Notes under the pieces: model-generated
Databases searched by the model: none
What the model saw: the letters and a program-made list of their open reading frames with translations, nothing else
Told to the model about the DNA's origin: nothing
Program-made: the position numbers and the translations under genes
Assembly: GCA_964519335.1 (NCBI GenBank)
Contig: CAZFIA010000008.1
Location: forward strand, 1 to 58,785
From: JALZVT01 sp964519335
GTDB lineage: Bacteria; Pseudomonadota; Gammaproteobacteria; Pseudomonadales; Azotimanducaceae
Direction of reading: 5' to 3'
DNA: 58,785 nucleotides
Shown: positions 1-8,249 of the stretch, one piece after another
Numbering within the stretch: position 1 is the stretch's first letter
How the letters are laid out: the number at the start of each line of letters is the position of its first letter

Positions 1-1
1 G

Positions 2-934
2 CTTAATAAGCTCGAACGGGTAAACCGCGCACTCGACGAGCAGATTTCAGCTGGAACACTTGCAAGTTATCAGAGCGTGAGCAGCCTCTTACCCAGCGCA
101 GAAACCCAGAAATATCGAAGGCAGATTGCTCGTGACCTCATTAAAAGTGGCAACTTTAACCGCGCGGTGGAAAATTCGGAGTTTGATCTCGAGGCGTTTC
201 AGCCGTTTACGCAGGAGCTGCAACGAATCGCAGATACAGAGGCACAGGCCACTCCACAACGATTAAAATCAATGAGCCCGCAGATTGCGCCGCTGATTGA
301 TTCCCTGCTCTATCAATCGAAAGAGGCGACTTATGTTGCACTGATTTTTCTGCGCGGCATAGCCAGCACCTTGCAAAGCAGCGCGGAAGAAGGCACTGAC
401 GCACAAAAAGAAATAGGCAAATCCATCCAGCAGATTTCCGGGGCCGAGTTTGTCGACCTAAAATCAGCGTCCATGTCTCTCGTAAGCGACTACAGAACGC
501 GGGTGTTCTTCTTGTTGGGCGGCGCGCTGATTGCCATCACCACTCTGCTACTGCTACGCACCCGCAATCCCGCACGCGTTCTGTGGCTGTTAGGCACGGT
601 GGCCGGCGCGCTAGCGATAAGCCTCACGGCGGGATCTCTGTTGTTAGGGGGCCTTTCGTTGTTCGACGTTATTGCCCTTGCGCTGGTTGCGGGTCTCGGC
701 CTCGATTACGCGCTGTTCTTTAGCCGCCCCAACCAATCTAGAGTAGATGCAAGAACCACACAAAAGGCTATCACGCTCTGCGCACTATCAAGCCTTCTGG
801 TATTTGGAATACTTAGCTTCTCAAACGTACCCTTGTTGCGAGGGCTCGGGATAACCGTTGCAAGTGGCGTCGCTGGCGCTTACCTGTTGGCTCGATTTGG
901 AAGACGCTCAGAAAAAATGTCAGACAATTTCTAG
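2..934 (+). CDS. MMPL/RND-superfamily exporter, C-terminal part (aryl polyene cluster)
   Basis: The frame is open from the first bases, so this is the C-terminal part of a gene that starts upstream; the internal GTG at 77 is not its real start. About 155 soluble residues are followed by closely packed hydrophobic segments and the pattern GLGLDYALFF, typical of the last membrane bundle of MMPL/RND exporters, where the Asp takes part in proton coupling. In aryl polyene clusters such an exporter (ApeM-like) is thought to move the lipid-linked polyene outward, and the adjacent ketosynthases support that role. Its TAG stop lies in a CTAG shared with the stop of the convergent flavoenzyme gene. Family assignment is fairly sure; the substrate is inferred from context. 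Confidence 0.8.
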   Translation, partial: LNKLERVNRALDEQISAGTLASYQSVSSLLPSAETQKYRRQIARDLIKSGNFNRAVENSEFDLEAFQPFTQELQRIADTEAQATPQRLKSMSPQIAPLIDSLLYQSKEATYVALIFLRGIASTLQSSAEEGTDAQKEIGKSIQQISGAEFVDLKSASMSLVSDYRTRVFFLLGGALIAITTLLLLRTRNPARVLWLLGTVAGALAISLTAGSLLLGGLSLFDVIALALVAGLGLDYALFFSRPNQSRVDARTTQKAITLCALSSLLVFGILSFSNVPLLRGLGITVASGVAGAYLLARFGRRSEKMSDNF

Positions 935-2487
935 GCGAACATACCTGTTAGATCCGGCATTGACTTGCCCTCTTCTGCATCCGCCAACAGTCGTTTCACC
1001 GAATGGGATACTTTTTGCAACTGGGCTAAGTTTGAAGCCAATGCACCAGCGGTATCAGCGACACAGCCCTCTAGCAGATCCTCTTTCATACTGTGAAAAA
1101 CCGGCACGGCGTGATGATCAAAGAACCGACCCTCGCCGCCAACGCGCTGCGCCTTACGAGCAATCTCGCGAAATCTTCTCTGCATACCAGAGTTAAGTGC
1201 CGCGGCCTGACCAAAGCTTGATTGCTGAGCCGACATAAATTCTAGATTGGTGTACTGACCGCTGAAGTACAGTTTCGATAGCACGCCCCAATAGTAGGCG
1301 TAATCCCAAAGCGTCTTCGCGACCATGAGGTCACGATCGCCAAACCCAGCGTACTGACCTCTATACAGGGACAGTGTACTGGTGAAGAACGACAGCAGCA
1401 GCTGCTCGCAGCCTTTGTATGTCGCGGGATCTCTAACGTCACTACAGATAAGTTCGGTAATATAACCGTTGGCAAGGGCAATGAAGTCACCACCGGGGGA
1501 GTACAGCGGGTCAGAGAACACCCCCGAGTCGCCAGACGTCATCCAACCATCACTCGAAAACACCTGACTGCTTGCCACCGCGTAGTTTTCAAGACAGTGG
1601 TAATCAAGCGGCACACGCGAGGCTAGCTGTTCAGCAACCAGCGGATGTTCACCCGCAAGCCACTTAAGCAGACCGCCATGTTTACGCACTGCACCCAGAT
1701 CAACAAAGTTGGGATCAAACACCAATCCTATGCTCGTGGCCTTTGACGCCAATGGAATCAGCCACAACCAATACCCCGGACCGGTAAAGTGATTGGTACT
1801 GTAACGGCGTGAATCGCCATGGCAGCGCGCCTGCCACGCAGTCGAGCTACTCCATTGATCAATCTCAAGACTGCCTTCCACTCTAAACCAGACAGCATGG
1901 TTGTTATGTCGGGTGGGGCGCGCAAGCTCCACGCTCTTACGCAACCAGGCGCGTCGACCGCTGGCGTCTACCAAATATCGACACCCGATGGTGCGCTCGC
2001 TTTCCTGCGAACGAACCCTTACTTGATGAGCACCCGGCTTAAGCACCAGATCGCACACTGTGGTGTTATCCAGCAGCTCAATTCCAGAAGCAACACAGCG
2101 CTGGGCCAAGTGATTTTCGAACTTGCCGCGATCGAGTTGGTAGGTAGGAATGGGTAACACGCGGCTGGCGCCAATTTCATCGTAGCTAGCTAAGTCGTGG
2201 GTAATCTTGTTATCGCCACGCAAGAACATGCGCAATCCAAACTTGGGTAGCTGCTCCGACTCAAGGTGATCACGTAAACCAAGTTCTTCAGCAAGGTAAT
2301 GTGACGCGATCTCGACCGTAGATTCACCTACTTTGTGCGTCGCATTGGCAACCGGGAACTCTCGGTGTTCAACTACAGCAATAGCGAGTTCTGGCTTACG
2401 CCTTTGTAACTGCCGCGCAAGCGTAAGCCCGGCGAAGCCTGCGCCCAGTACCACAACATCATATTTTTTTTGCTCCGATGTTGACAC
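931..2487 (-). CDS. flavin-dependent halogenase-like FAD oxidoreductase
   Basis: A 518-residue flavoprotein. The FAD-binding GAGFAG is at residues 15-20, a VGES motif near 53-56, and WLWLIP at 240-245 matches the WxWxIP signature of flavin-dependent halogenases. Lys82 in PKFGLR lies where the catalytic lysine of tryptophan halogenases (Lys79 in PrnA) is expected. It starts with GTG, 15 nt after the stop of the ketosynthase-like gene, so it is probably the third gene of a minus-strand operon with the two ketosynthase genes. Xanthomonadins are brominated aryl polyenes, so halogenation of the polyene head or chain is a reasonable guess. Many proteins with this fold only hydroxylate or dehydrogenate, so the reaction is uncertain. 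Confidence 0.75.
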   Translation of the reverse strand: MSTSEQKKYDVVVLGAGFAGLTLARQLQRRKPELAIAVVEHREFPVANATHKVGESTVEIASHYLAEELGLRDHLESEQLPKFGLRMFLRGDNKITHDLASYDEIGASRVLPIPTYQLDRGKFENHLAQRCVASGIELLDNTTVCDLVLKPGAHQVRVRSQESERTIGCRYLVDASGRRAWLRKSVELARPTRHNNHAVWFRVEGSLEIDQWSSSTAWQARCHGDSRRYSTNHFTGPGYWLWLIPLASKATSIGLVFDPNFVDLGAVRKHGGLLKWLAGEHPLVAEQLASRVPLDYHCLENYAVASSQVFSSDGWMTSGDSGVFSDPLYSPGGDFIALANGYITELICSDVRDPATYKGCEQLLLSFFTSTLSLYRGQYAGFGDRDLMVAKTLWDYAYYWGVLSKLYFSGQYTNLEFMSAQQSSFGQAAALNSGMQRRFREIARKAQRVGGEGRFFDHHAVPVFHSMKEDLLEGCVADTAGALASNLAQLQKVSHSVKRLLADAEEGKSMPDLTGMFA

Positions 2488-2502
2488 GGTCAGTGCGCGA
2501 CC

Positions 2503-3378
2503 CTAGAAACTGATTCGCAGCATGGCCGCGGGGGCAGCGGCCAGGCGCAACTCATTGAGTAACGGGATCTGTTCCAGGTCAGCACCACTCCGCTTTGCTG
2601 TAATCTGCTCGAGCAACGCAAACCCTGCGCCCACCGGATTAGCGCAAGCAAAATCTCGCAGTGGCTCGCTCAGGGGCTGGCTGATAACTTGCTCTCGCCC
2701 GCCGTCGTTTTCTATTTGCGCTTCAAAGTCGACGTCGAAAAGCACAGTGTTTTGTCTCCCTTGCGCGCCAGTTTGCGGGCCATGTGCGCCAACTGACTCG
2801 CCGTTGGTCACTACCAGCCCAATACCAACCGATTCTGACACCGGTTCTATGTCTTCGAAAGGTGCGCTGTTAGCAATGTCGTAAGCCACCAATAATACCG
2901 GTGTGGCAAACGCATGCGCCTGGCTCACCGCCTCCAGAAGCCCAGCGCCAAAGCTCTCTCGAAAACCACCCACAAAACTGCTGGGCGCTCTGTTTTCAGC
3001 ACTGATGGTCCAGTAACCCGAAGGGGCGTTGTGCACCGAATTGTGGAACTTGGTAGGCGACAACAACTTCTCAGGCTGCGCCAGCTTTCGACACATGTAG
3101 TCAGTGATAGCTGTGTCACCAAGCGCCGACACAAACACGGAAGGGATTTGGGTTTTATCGATAGCCGCGTCGTCGCAGGCTTGATGCGCAACTTCCACAG
3201 CTAGGTTAATCATCAAACCGGCGCGACGTCGCTCCTTAGGTGGAACACATTCCGGTTTTGGATTAACGAAGCTTGACTCGCACATACTTTCAAAGTCGTT
3301 GAGCTGGCTTTGCTCAAACTTAGCAACTCCCTCAACGCCACGCGCCCAAACCCCAACCCCAGCTATTCCCGCTTTCAT
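2503..3378 (-). CDS. ketosynthase-like protein without active-site Cys (chain-length-factor type)
   Basis: A 291-residue protein resembling the N-terminal half of beta-ketoacyl-ACP synthases. It is shorter than a full ketosynthase (about 400 residues). The segment that should carry the nucleophilic Cys reads SSFVGGF with no Cys, so it should not condense on its own. In aryl polyene clusters a truncated ketosynthase of this kind (ApeC-like) pairs with an active ketosynthase to form a heterodimer and influence chain length. Its ATG overlaps the TGA of the upstream ketosynthase (ATGA), implying translational coupling and matched amounts, as expected for partners. The family is clear; the partner role is inferred from known clusters. 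Confidence 0.8.
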   Translation of the reverse strand: MKAGIAGVGVWARGVEGVAKFEQSQLNDFESMCESSFVNPKPECVPPKERRRAGLMINLAVEVAHQACDDAAIDKTQIPSVFVSALGDTAITDYMCRKLAQPEKLLSPTKFHNSVHNAPSGYWTISAENRAPSSFVGGFRESFGAGLLEAVSQAHAFATPVLLVAYDIANSAPFEDIEPVSESVGIGLVVTNGESVGAHGPQTGAQGRQNTVLFDVDFEAQIENDGGREQVISQPLSEPLRDFACANPVGAGFALLEQITAKRSGADLEQIPLLNELRLAAAPAAMLRISF

Positions 3379-4583
3379 GATTTACCAAACACCAGCGTGC
3401 AATTGTTACCGCCAAAACCAAATGAGTTACTCAAGGCAGTTGAAATGTTCGCCTCCACACTCTCAAGCAACAGAGGGAAATTATCTTCAACAGACTGGGT
3501 GTTGCGGGTGCCAGGCACGAAGCCGGTTTTTAGCGAATCCAGACACAAGATCGCCTCAACAATTCCCGCAGCCCCCAGCGTGTGCCCGGTCCAACTCTTG
3601 GTTGCACTCGCGAGCGTTTTGGCGCTCATCAGCTCGGCGCAGACCTTACCTTCGGTTGAGTCATTAGCCCGGGTACCGGTGCCGTGCAGATTGATATAAT
3701 CAATATTCTCCATGCCAAGACCTGCCGCCTCCAGGGCTCTTTGCATGCTTAGTCGAGCGCCAAGACCATCAGGATGCGCGCTGGACATATGGTAGGCATC
3801 ACAGCTTTCACCGGCGCCCAAGAGCTTAAGTTCTTGCGTCTCCCCAGCCGCTCGTTCAAGCAGTGCAAATCCGGCCGCCTCGCCAAGACTGATACCGGAG
3901 CGATCGGCATCGAAGGGTCGACAGGCATCTGCGGCGACCAACTGCAATGAATGGAACCCGTAAATAACGCTCAGGCACAGACTATCGGCACCACCGACAA
4001 CACAGGCATCAACCAAACCTTGGTTAAGCCAACGCTGCGCGGTTGCAAAAACCTTGGCGCTAGAAGCGCAGGCGGCGCTGATCGTCACCCTGGGTCCAAG
4101 CAGCCCCAACTCACTGGCCACAAAGTCGCCTGGGGCATGGGGGTTATGGGTAAGCGGTTGCTGGTGCGCTTGCCCAAATCGGCCATCCTCGCCAAGGGCC
4201 GTATAGGCGTCTTCGGTGCGATCGATGCTCGAGGTGCTGGTGCCCATGACCAAACCAACCCGCGCAGCACCACAGCGCGTAACCGCCGAGCTCACAAGAG
4301 TCGTGAAATCATCCTGCTGCAATGCCCAGGCGATGGAGGTGTTGTTGCGGCTCAACCGGCCGCCATCTAGCTGCGGGAACCGATCCGAAGTTTCAGGTAG
4401 CGGCATTCGGCCCAGATGGCACTGCACGTCGCAATTTGGCCAGCTCGAATTGGAAAGTCCCCCGCGATTGGCCCTTAGTGAATCGCGCATGCACTCAACG
4501 CCCGCCCCCAGCGAACTGGTGAGGGTGTAGCCCACCACGTCTACCGGATCAGTTACCGGACGCTGATTTGGCTCTCCTGCCAT
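3375..4583 (-). CDS. beta-ketoacyl-ACP synthase (aryl polyene ketosynthase)
   Basis: A full-length (402-residue) FabF-type ketosynthase that condenses malonyl units onto the growing ACP-bound chain. The catalytic set is complete: Cys in ISAACASS, His in NLHGTGT and His in KSWTGHTLGAAG, with the Gly-rich SFGFGGNN near the C terminus. It is first in a minus-strand operon with the Cys-less partner and a flavoenzyme, and is divergent from the acyltransferase gene with 84 nt between the two ATGs. By analogy with known clusters it would be the ketosynthase (ApeO-like) partnered by the Cys-less protein. A second complete ketosynthase lies at the other end of the plus-strand operon. Confidence 0.88.
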   Translation of the reverse strand: MAGEPNQRPVTDPVDVVGYTLTSSLGAGVECMRDSLRANRGGLSNSSWPNCDVQCHLGRMPLPETSDRFPQLDGGRLSRNNTSIAWALQQDDFTTLVSSAVTRCGAARVGLVMGTSTSSIDRTEDAYTALGEDGRFGQAHQQPLTHNPHAPGDFVASELGLLGPRVTISAACASSAKVFATAQRWLNQGLVDACVVGGADSLCLSVIYGFHSLQLVAADACRPFDADRSGISLGEAAGFALLERAAGETQELKLLGAGESCDAYHMSSAHPDGLGARLSMQRALEAAGLGMENIDYINLHGTGTRANDSTEGKVCAELMSAKTLASATKSWTGHTLGAAGIVEAILCLDSLKTGFVPGTRNTQSVEDNFPLLLESVEANISTALSNSFGFGGNNCTLVFGKS

Positions 4584-4652
4584 TGTCTAACTTCTGGGTC
4601 CTTGCATGAGACAAGTGTAACCGGATCAGTCACTCAGCACCCTAGAACTGAC

Positions 4653-4658
4653 TATAAT
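4653..4658 (+). promoter_or_regulatory. possible -10 element in the divergent ketosynthase/acyltransferase gap
   Basis: A perfect TATAAT lies 9 nt before the acyltransferase ATG at 4668, in the 84-nt divergent gap. No good -35 hexamer is seen 16-18 nt upstream, and transcription from here would give an almost leaderless mRNA. It is reported because it is an exact consensus in the only place a plus-strand promoter for the biosynthetic operon could easily sit. Confidence 0.3.
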
Positions 4659-4667
4659 CTGCCCCCT

Positions 4668-5534
4668 ATGAGCGACTCATCAACCACCCACCAGGCCGAA
4701 GGGCTACAGCCAGAAGGCACGCCCCCATGGCACTGGCGCCTCTGGCAGTTAGTGGTCATCCCCATCAACTACCCTGCCTTCGTTATTGGCAGCGCCATGA
4801 TGATGGCTTTAGTCCCAATTGCCCTGATCCGGCATCGCTCGCAGGCAAAACGCACCCGATGGCTGCGCGCGGCGCTGCACCGGGGAGCAAAACTGTGGGT
4901 CGGGCTGAATTCGCAGCTGCGCATGCTCGAAGTTTGCATCGATGATCGCCGCGAGTCCTCGCCAAATCCGGGGCCGGTACTGGTCATCGCAAACCACCCA
5001 AGCCTTATAGATATATTGCTGATTACCGCAGCTCTGCCCAATCTTTGCTGCGTGCTCAAAGGGGCGCTGCACTACAACCCTCTCTTTACGCTGTTAATTC
5101 GCAATCTCGACTATTTGCCAAACAGCGATCCCGAGCACCTGCTCGAAGAAGCCCGGGAGCGTCTGGCGGCGGGTGAGCAATTGCTGATTTTTCCCGAAGG
5201 CACCCGCACCGAACCGGGCAGACCCCTGGATTTCCGGCTGGGCGCAGCAGAGCTTGCGGTAACAAGCGGAGTCCCCGTTCTGCCGGTCATCATGCAAAGC
5301 AACAGTCGCTATCTCAGCAAGGGGTTCCCCTGGTACCGCTGGCCCAGCGACAAACTGCGCTACCGGCTGGAACTGGGGCCCACGCTACCGCCGTGCGATC
5401 TTCGCCACTCCGATACCTTTACTAGCTCAGATTCCGAGGCCAAGAAGGTCCGACGGGTCGCTCGAAGAAGCCTGAACAATCAGTGGCTCGATCACTTTAG
5501 GCAACGACTCGCGGCGCGGGGTGTGGGAGACTAG
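4668..5534 (+). CDS. lysophospholipid-type acyltransferase (aryl polyene cluster)
   Basis: A 1-acyl-glycerol-3-phosphate acyltransferase-like (PlsC family) protein. It has a hydrophobic N-terminal segment (FVIGSAMMMALVPIALI), the HX4D motif in NHPSLID and the acceptor-binding FPEGTR. I chose ATG 4668, giving MSDSSTTHQ; the open frame runs back to a TTG at 4602, but the extra 22 residues look non-coding. In aryl polyene clusters a membrane acyltransferase (ApeD-like) is thought to transfer the polyene to a lipid anchor. It heads a tightly packed plus-strand operon that runs through ACP, membrane protein, dehydratase, glycosyltransferase, thioesterase, dehydratase and ketoreductase. The acyl acceptor cannot be read from sequence. 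Confidence 0.85.
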   Translation: MSDSSTTHQAEGLQPEGTPPWHWRLWQLVVIPINYPAFVIGSAMMMALVPIALIRHRSQAKRTRWLRAALHRGAKLWVGLNSQLRMLEVCIDDRRESSPNPGPVLVIANHPSLIDILLITAALPNLCCVLKGALHYNPLFTLLIRNLDYLPNSDPEHLLEEARERLAAGEQLLIFPEGTRTEPGRPLDFRLGAAELAVTSGVPVLPVIMQSNSRYLSKGFPWYRWPSDKLRYRLELGPTLPPCDLRHSDTFTSSDSEAKKVRRVARRSLNNQWLDHFRQRLAARGVGD

Positions 5535-5569
5535 ATCACCAGCAACTAAAGCGTCTGGAAACGGGTCTT

Positions 5570-5800
5570 ATGGCAGCAACACTCCAACAATTAAGCGCGC
5601 TTCTCGCCGACGAATTCGAAATCGAACCGGAGAGCATCACCATGGACGCTCACCTGTTCGAAGATCTCGACATCGACAGTATCGATGCTATCGATATGCT
5701 ATCGAGGTTGCGCGAACTCACCGGCAAGGCATTGCCGGCCGATGAACTTAAATCTGTACGCACCGTGGGCGACGTCGTGTCGTTGGTAGAGGCGCACTAA
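5570..5800 (+). CDS. acyl carrier protein
   Basis: A 76-residue acidic acyl carrier protein. Ser37 in LDIDSIDAIDM is the expected 4'-phosphopantetheine attachment site, and the length and helix pattern fit a stand-alone type II ACP. It lies between the acyltransferase and the COG4648-type membrane protein, as in aryl polyene clusters. Those usually encode two ACPs (ApeE and ApeF types); only one is in this window, so the second may lie upstream. It should carry the growing polyene between the ketosynthases, ketoreductase and dehydratases of this operon. Confidence 0.92.
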   Translation: MAATLQQLSALLADEFEIEPESITMDAHLFEDLDIDSIDAIDMLSRLRELTGKALPADELKSVRTVGDVVSLVEAH

Positions 5801-5803
5801 CAC

Positions 5804-6436
5804 TTGCGGGTTACGCTGGCTATCGCACTGCTATGCTTTCCCGCGGCCGTGTTCCTAATGGCCGATCGAGCCCCGCCTTTTGTTATCGCTTGCCTGTTCG
5901 CTGCAATAGCCGGTCCTCGTCTGTTGCTCGCAAAGCACCTTGCAAGATCTGCAATCACGCTCGGGCTCTGCGCACTTGCGGTCTTGTGTGTTGTGAGCGC
6001 TGTTGCGCAGAACTATTTCGCAGTAAAGCTCTATCCCGCCACTATCAGCGCAGTCGCTGCGATCTGGTGTGCTTACACGCTCGTGGTTCCGCCGAGCGCC
6101 ATTGGACGTTTGTTAACAATTATAAATCGGTCAACCAGTGGCTTGCCGGCACAGGTTAGGGAACGTATTCCTCTGGCTCAGGGATCGAATGGAGAAATAG
6201 ACCCCAGCCCCGCACAACAGCGCTACATGCGCGGACTGACCGGAGTATGGATGGCCTTCTTCGCGCTAAACGCAGTTTTTTCTTTCTACACCGCAATGGC
6301 CTACAGCACCGGGGCCTGGGCACTATACAACGGCGTCGCAAGCTATCTGTTAATCGGGCTAATTGTCGGGCTCGAGATTCTGTATCGGCCCTTCTATCAA
6401 CGACGTTTCGGGAACCAGGCGAGCGATGCCGCCTGA
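5804..6436 (+). CDS. COG4648-like membrane protein of aryl polyene clusters
   Basis: A predicted 210-residue inner-membrane protein with about five or six hydrophobic segments (for example VTLAIALLCFPAAVFLM near the N terminus and ASYLLIGLIVGLEILY near the C terminus). It resembles the COG4648-type membrane protein (ApeG-like) found next to ACPs in aryl polyene clusters; its biochemical role is not settled. The start is taken as TTG 5804, 3 nt after the ACP stop, because no ATG or GTG fits ahead of the first membrane segment. There is no clear ribosome-binding site, so translation is probably coupled to the ACP gene. Its 3' end overlaps the dehydratase start at 6426. Confidence 0.7.
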   Translation: MRVTLAIALLCFPAAVFLMADRAPPFVIACLFAAIAGPRLLLAKHLARSAITLGLCALAVLCVVSAVAQNYFAVKLYPATISAVAAIWCAYTLVVPPSAIGRLLTIINRSTSGLPAQVRERIPLAQGSNGEIDPSPAQQRYMRGLTGVWMAFFALNAVFSFYTAMAYSTGAWALYNGVASYLLIGLIVGLEILYRPFYQRRFGNQASDAA

Positions 6437-6995
6437 GAGCGAAGCTCGAGCACGGGCGTTTCGAATAGCCTGCTCCGAAGAATGTGAGGCACTCTTCAGC
6501 GGTGAACTGAGCTTGCAGGCCACCCGCGCCTGGCCAACAACCGCCAAATCGTGGCTCACATTGCACGAGGGTAATCTAGGGGCTCACACAGAACCCAGCA
6601 CCAACCTCGCCTGGTGGCTTAGCTCGCAGCTGGTAACAAACGCAGACCGCACAATCATGCGTACGCTGGCTTTTGTTCCCCCGGGACTACCCTGCTTCGC
6701 CGGCCACTTTCCCGGACACCCCTTGCTGCCCGGTGTCATTCAGTTGCAGTGGGCACTTGCGCTGGCCGAAAAGCACTGGCCGCAAATTGCCGTCGCCGAG
6801 AAATTTTCGGGCACAGCAAGACTCAAGTTCAAAGCGCCCATTAAACCGGGTGATCTTATCGCCATACAGCTTTTGTCCTCTTCAGATCAAGGTCCAACAG
6901 AATCTATAAAGAGGGCTGAAAACACAGTTCAGTTCGAGTTTCATTCCCGCAGCGCACTGCTAACCAGCGGCCGGCTCAATTACCGCCACTCGTGA
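6426..6995 (+). CDS. FabZ/ApeI-like hot-dog dehydratase with N-terminal extension
   Basis: The C-terminal half (about residue 80 onward) has the FabZ-type motif GHFPGHPLLPGV with its catalytic His, followed by KFKAPIKPGD, so it should dehydrate 3-hydroxyacyl-ACP. I chose ATG 6426, overlapping the preceding gene by 11 nt, over a TTG at 6363. Roughly the first 80 residues match no dehydratase sequence I know and make the protein (189 residues) longer than a plain FabZ or ApeI (about 110-150). They could be a remnant of another cluster domain. The gene is in tight order with the glycosyltransferase, whose GTG overlaps this TGA. The dehydratase call is firm; the extension is unexplained. Confidence 0.82.
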   Translation: MPPESEARARAFRIACSEECEALFSGELSLQATRAWPTTAKSWLTLHEGNLGAHTEPSTNLAWWLSSQLVTNADRTIMRTLAFVPPGLPCFAGHFPGHPLLPGVIQLQWALALAEKHWPQIAVAEKFSGTARLKFKAPIKPGDLIAIQLLSSSDQGPTESIKRAENTVQFEFHSRSALLTSGRLNYRHS

Positions 6996-7759
6996 CTGAC
7001 ACCTACTGCATCGTCATCCCACACTTCAAGCACGTGCCGCAAGTGACCCGCTTTCTGCCAACGCTTGCTCAGGCCGAGTTACCGCTGTTCATAATCGATG
7101 ACGGCTCAGGCACCGAGGCAGTAGCTCAACTCAACGAACTGACTAGCGACTATTCGTGGGTCGAACTAATCACCCGCGAAAATAACGGCGGCAAGGGCGC
7201 GGCGACGGTCACGGGCCTGCAAAATGCACAACATCGCGGCTACAGTCATGTCATTCTGGTAGACGCTGATGGCCAACACGACCCTCAAGATCTCATCCGG
7301 CTGCACCAAGAATCGCAAATCAAGCCAGAGGCGCTGTATTCGGGCAATCCTCAGTTTGGCGATGATATTCCGGCCGTCCGGCGCTACGGCCGAGAAATAA
7401 CCAATGTGCTCGCGCGCATCGAGGCCGGCAACTGGGGGTTAGAAGACGCCATGTGCGGGCTGCGGGTTTACCCTGTCAATACCACTCTCAACCTGGCTCG
7501 CGCTTGCGGCGCGCGCCTTCGGATGGAAATGGACACTGAGCTGCTGGTGCGCGCCTGTTGGCAAAGGCTAGAGGTGCGTTACCTAGATACAAAGGTAGTC
7601 TATCCCGAAGAGGGTGCATCACACTTTCGGATGGGCAAAGATAACGTACGCATGGCGTTGATGCACATCAGACTGCTGTTAGAAGCAATCGTGCGAGTGC
7701 CCATGCGCAAACTGGCGCCGGCCACAAGAACCTCCGGGGAATTAAATGACAACCAATAA
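6992..7759 (+). CDS. family 2 glycosyltransferase
   Basis: A GT-A fold glycosyltransferase of family GT2 (255 residues), cytoplasmic or membrane-associated. It shows the N-terminal nucleotide-binding pattern IPHFKHVPQ, then FIIDDGSG, and the metal-binding DADGQHDP. MCGLRVYP later in the protein resembles dolichol-phosphate-mannose-synthase-like members. The GTG start overlaps the previous stop (GTGA), so it is translationally coupled. In several aryl polyene clusters this enzyme is fused to an acyltransferase (ApeJ type); here only the glycosyltransferase half is present. A likely job is adding a sugar to the lipid anchor or head group. Donor and acceptor are unknown. Confidence 0.85.
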   Translation: MTDTYCIVIPHFKHVPQVTRFLPTLAQAELPLFIIDDGSGTEAVAQLNELTSDYSWVELITRENNGGKGAATVTGLQNAQHRGYSHVILVDADGQHDPQDLIRLHQESQIKPEALYSGNPQFGDDIPAVRRYGREITNVLARIEAGNWGLEDAMCGLRVYPVNTTLNLARACGARLRMEMDTELLVRACWQRLEVRYLDTKVVYPEEGASHFRMGKDNVRMALMHIRLLLEAIVRVPMRKLAPATRTSGELNDNQ

Positions 7760-8249
7760 GTCGCGACCTCGAAAGAGACGCAGAGCGCTGTGGGATAAAG
7801 GCTGGCCCGATCACTCTGAGCTTTGTGTTGAAGTCGACTACACGGTGCCTTTTCAAGACGCAGATCCCACCGGCATGGCCTGGCACGGCAACTACTACCG
7901 CTACTACGACAAGGCGCGGGTGGCGTTGCTCGAAAAACTCGACTTCGCTTATCGGAGTATGGAGGCAATCGGCCAATTCTGGCCGATTGTTGACACCCGC
8001 GCTCGATTCGCCGGCAGCGTGGCCTATGACGATCAGATCAAGATCAGCGCCCAACTGGTTGAATGGGAATTTCGGCTGCGCATTTACTATCAGGTGCACA
8101 AAGCTGATGGCACTCTGGTAAATGAAGCCTGGACCGTGCAGGTTCCGGTAGGCATGCAGGCAGGCTTACCCACCTCCAACGAACTTCTAATCGTGGGCTC
8201 GCCGGATGCGCTACTGGAACGCATCGGTGCGATCATAGAGAAAAGCTAG
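7746..8249 (+). CDS. 4-hydroxybenzoyl-CoA-type thioesterase (ApeK-like)
   Basis: A 167-residue single hot-dog thioesterase. The signature DADPTGMAWHGNYYRYYD contains the catalytic Asp and the YxxY-like pattern of the 4HBT family, followed by the long helix and beta sheet of the fold. The ATG overlaps the end of the glycosyltransferase by 14 nt. In aryl polyene clusters such an enzyme (ApeK type) is present and may release or proofread ACP- or CoA-bound intermediates. The first about 25 residues are rich in Lys and Arg and are probably disordered. Family assignment is strong; the physiological thioester is inferred from context. Confidence 0.88.
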   Translation: MTTNKSRPRKRRRALWDKGWPDHSELCVEVDYTVPFQDADPTGMAWHGNYYRYYDKARVALLEKLDFAYRSMEAIGQFWPIVDTRARFAGSVAYDDQIKISAQLVEWEFRLRIYYQVHKADGTLVNEAWTVQVPVGMQAGLPTSNELLIVGSPDALLERIGAIIEKS

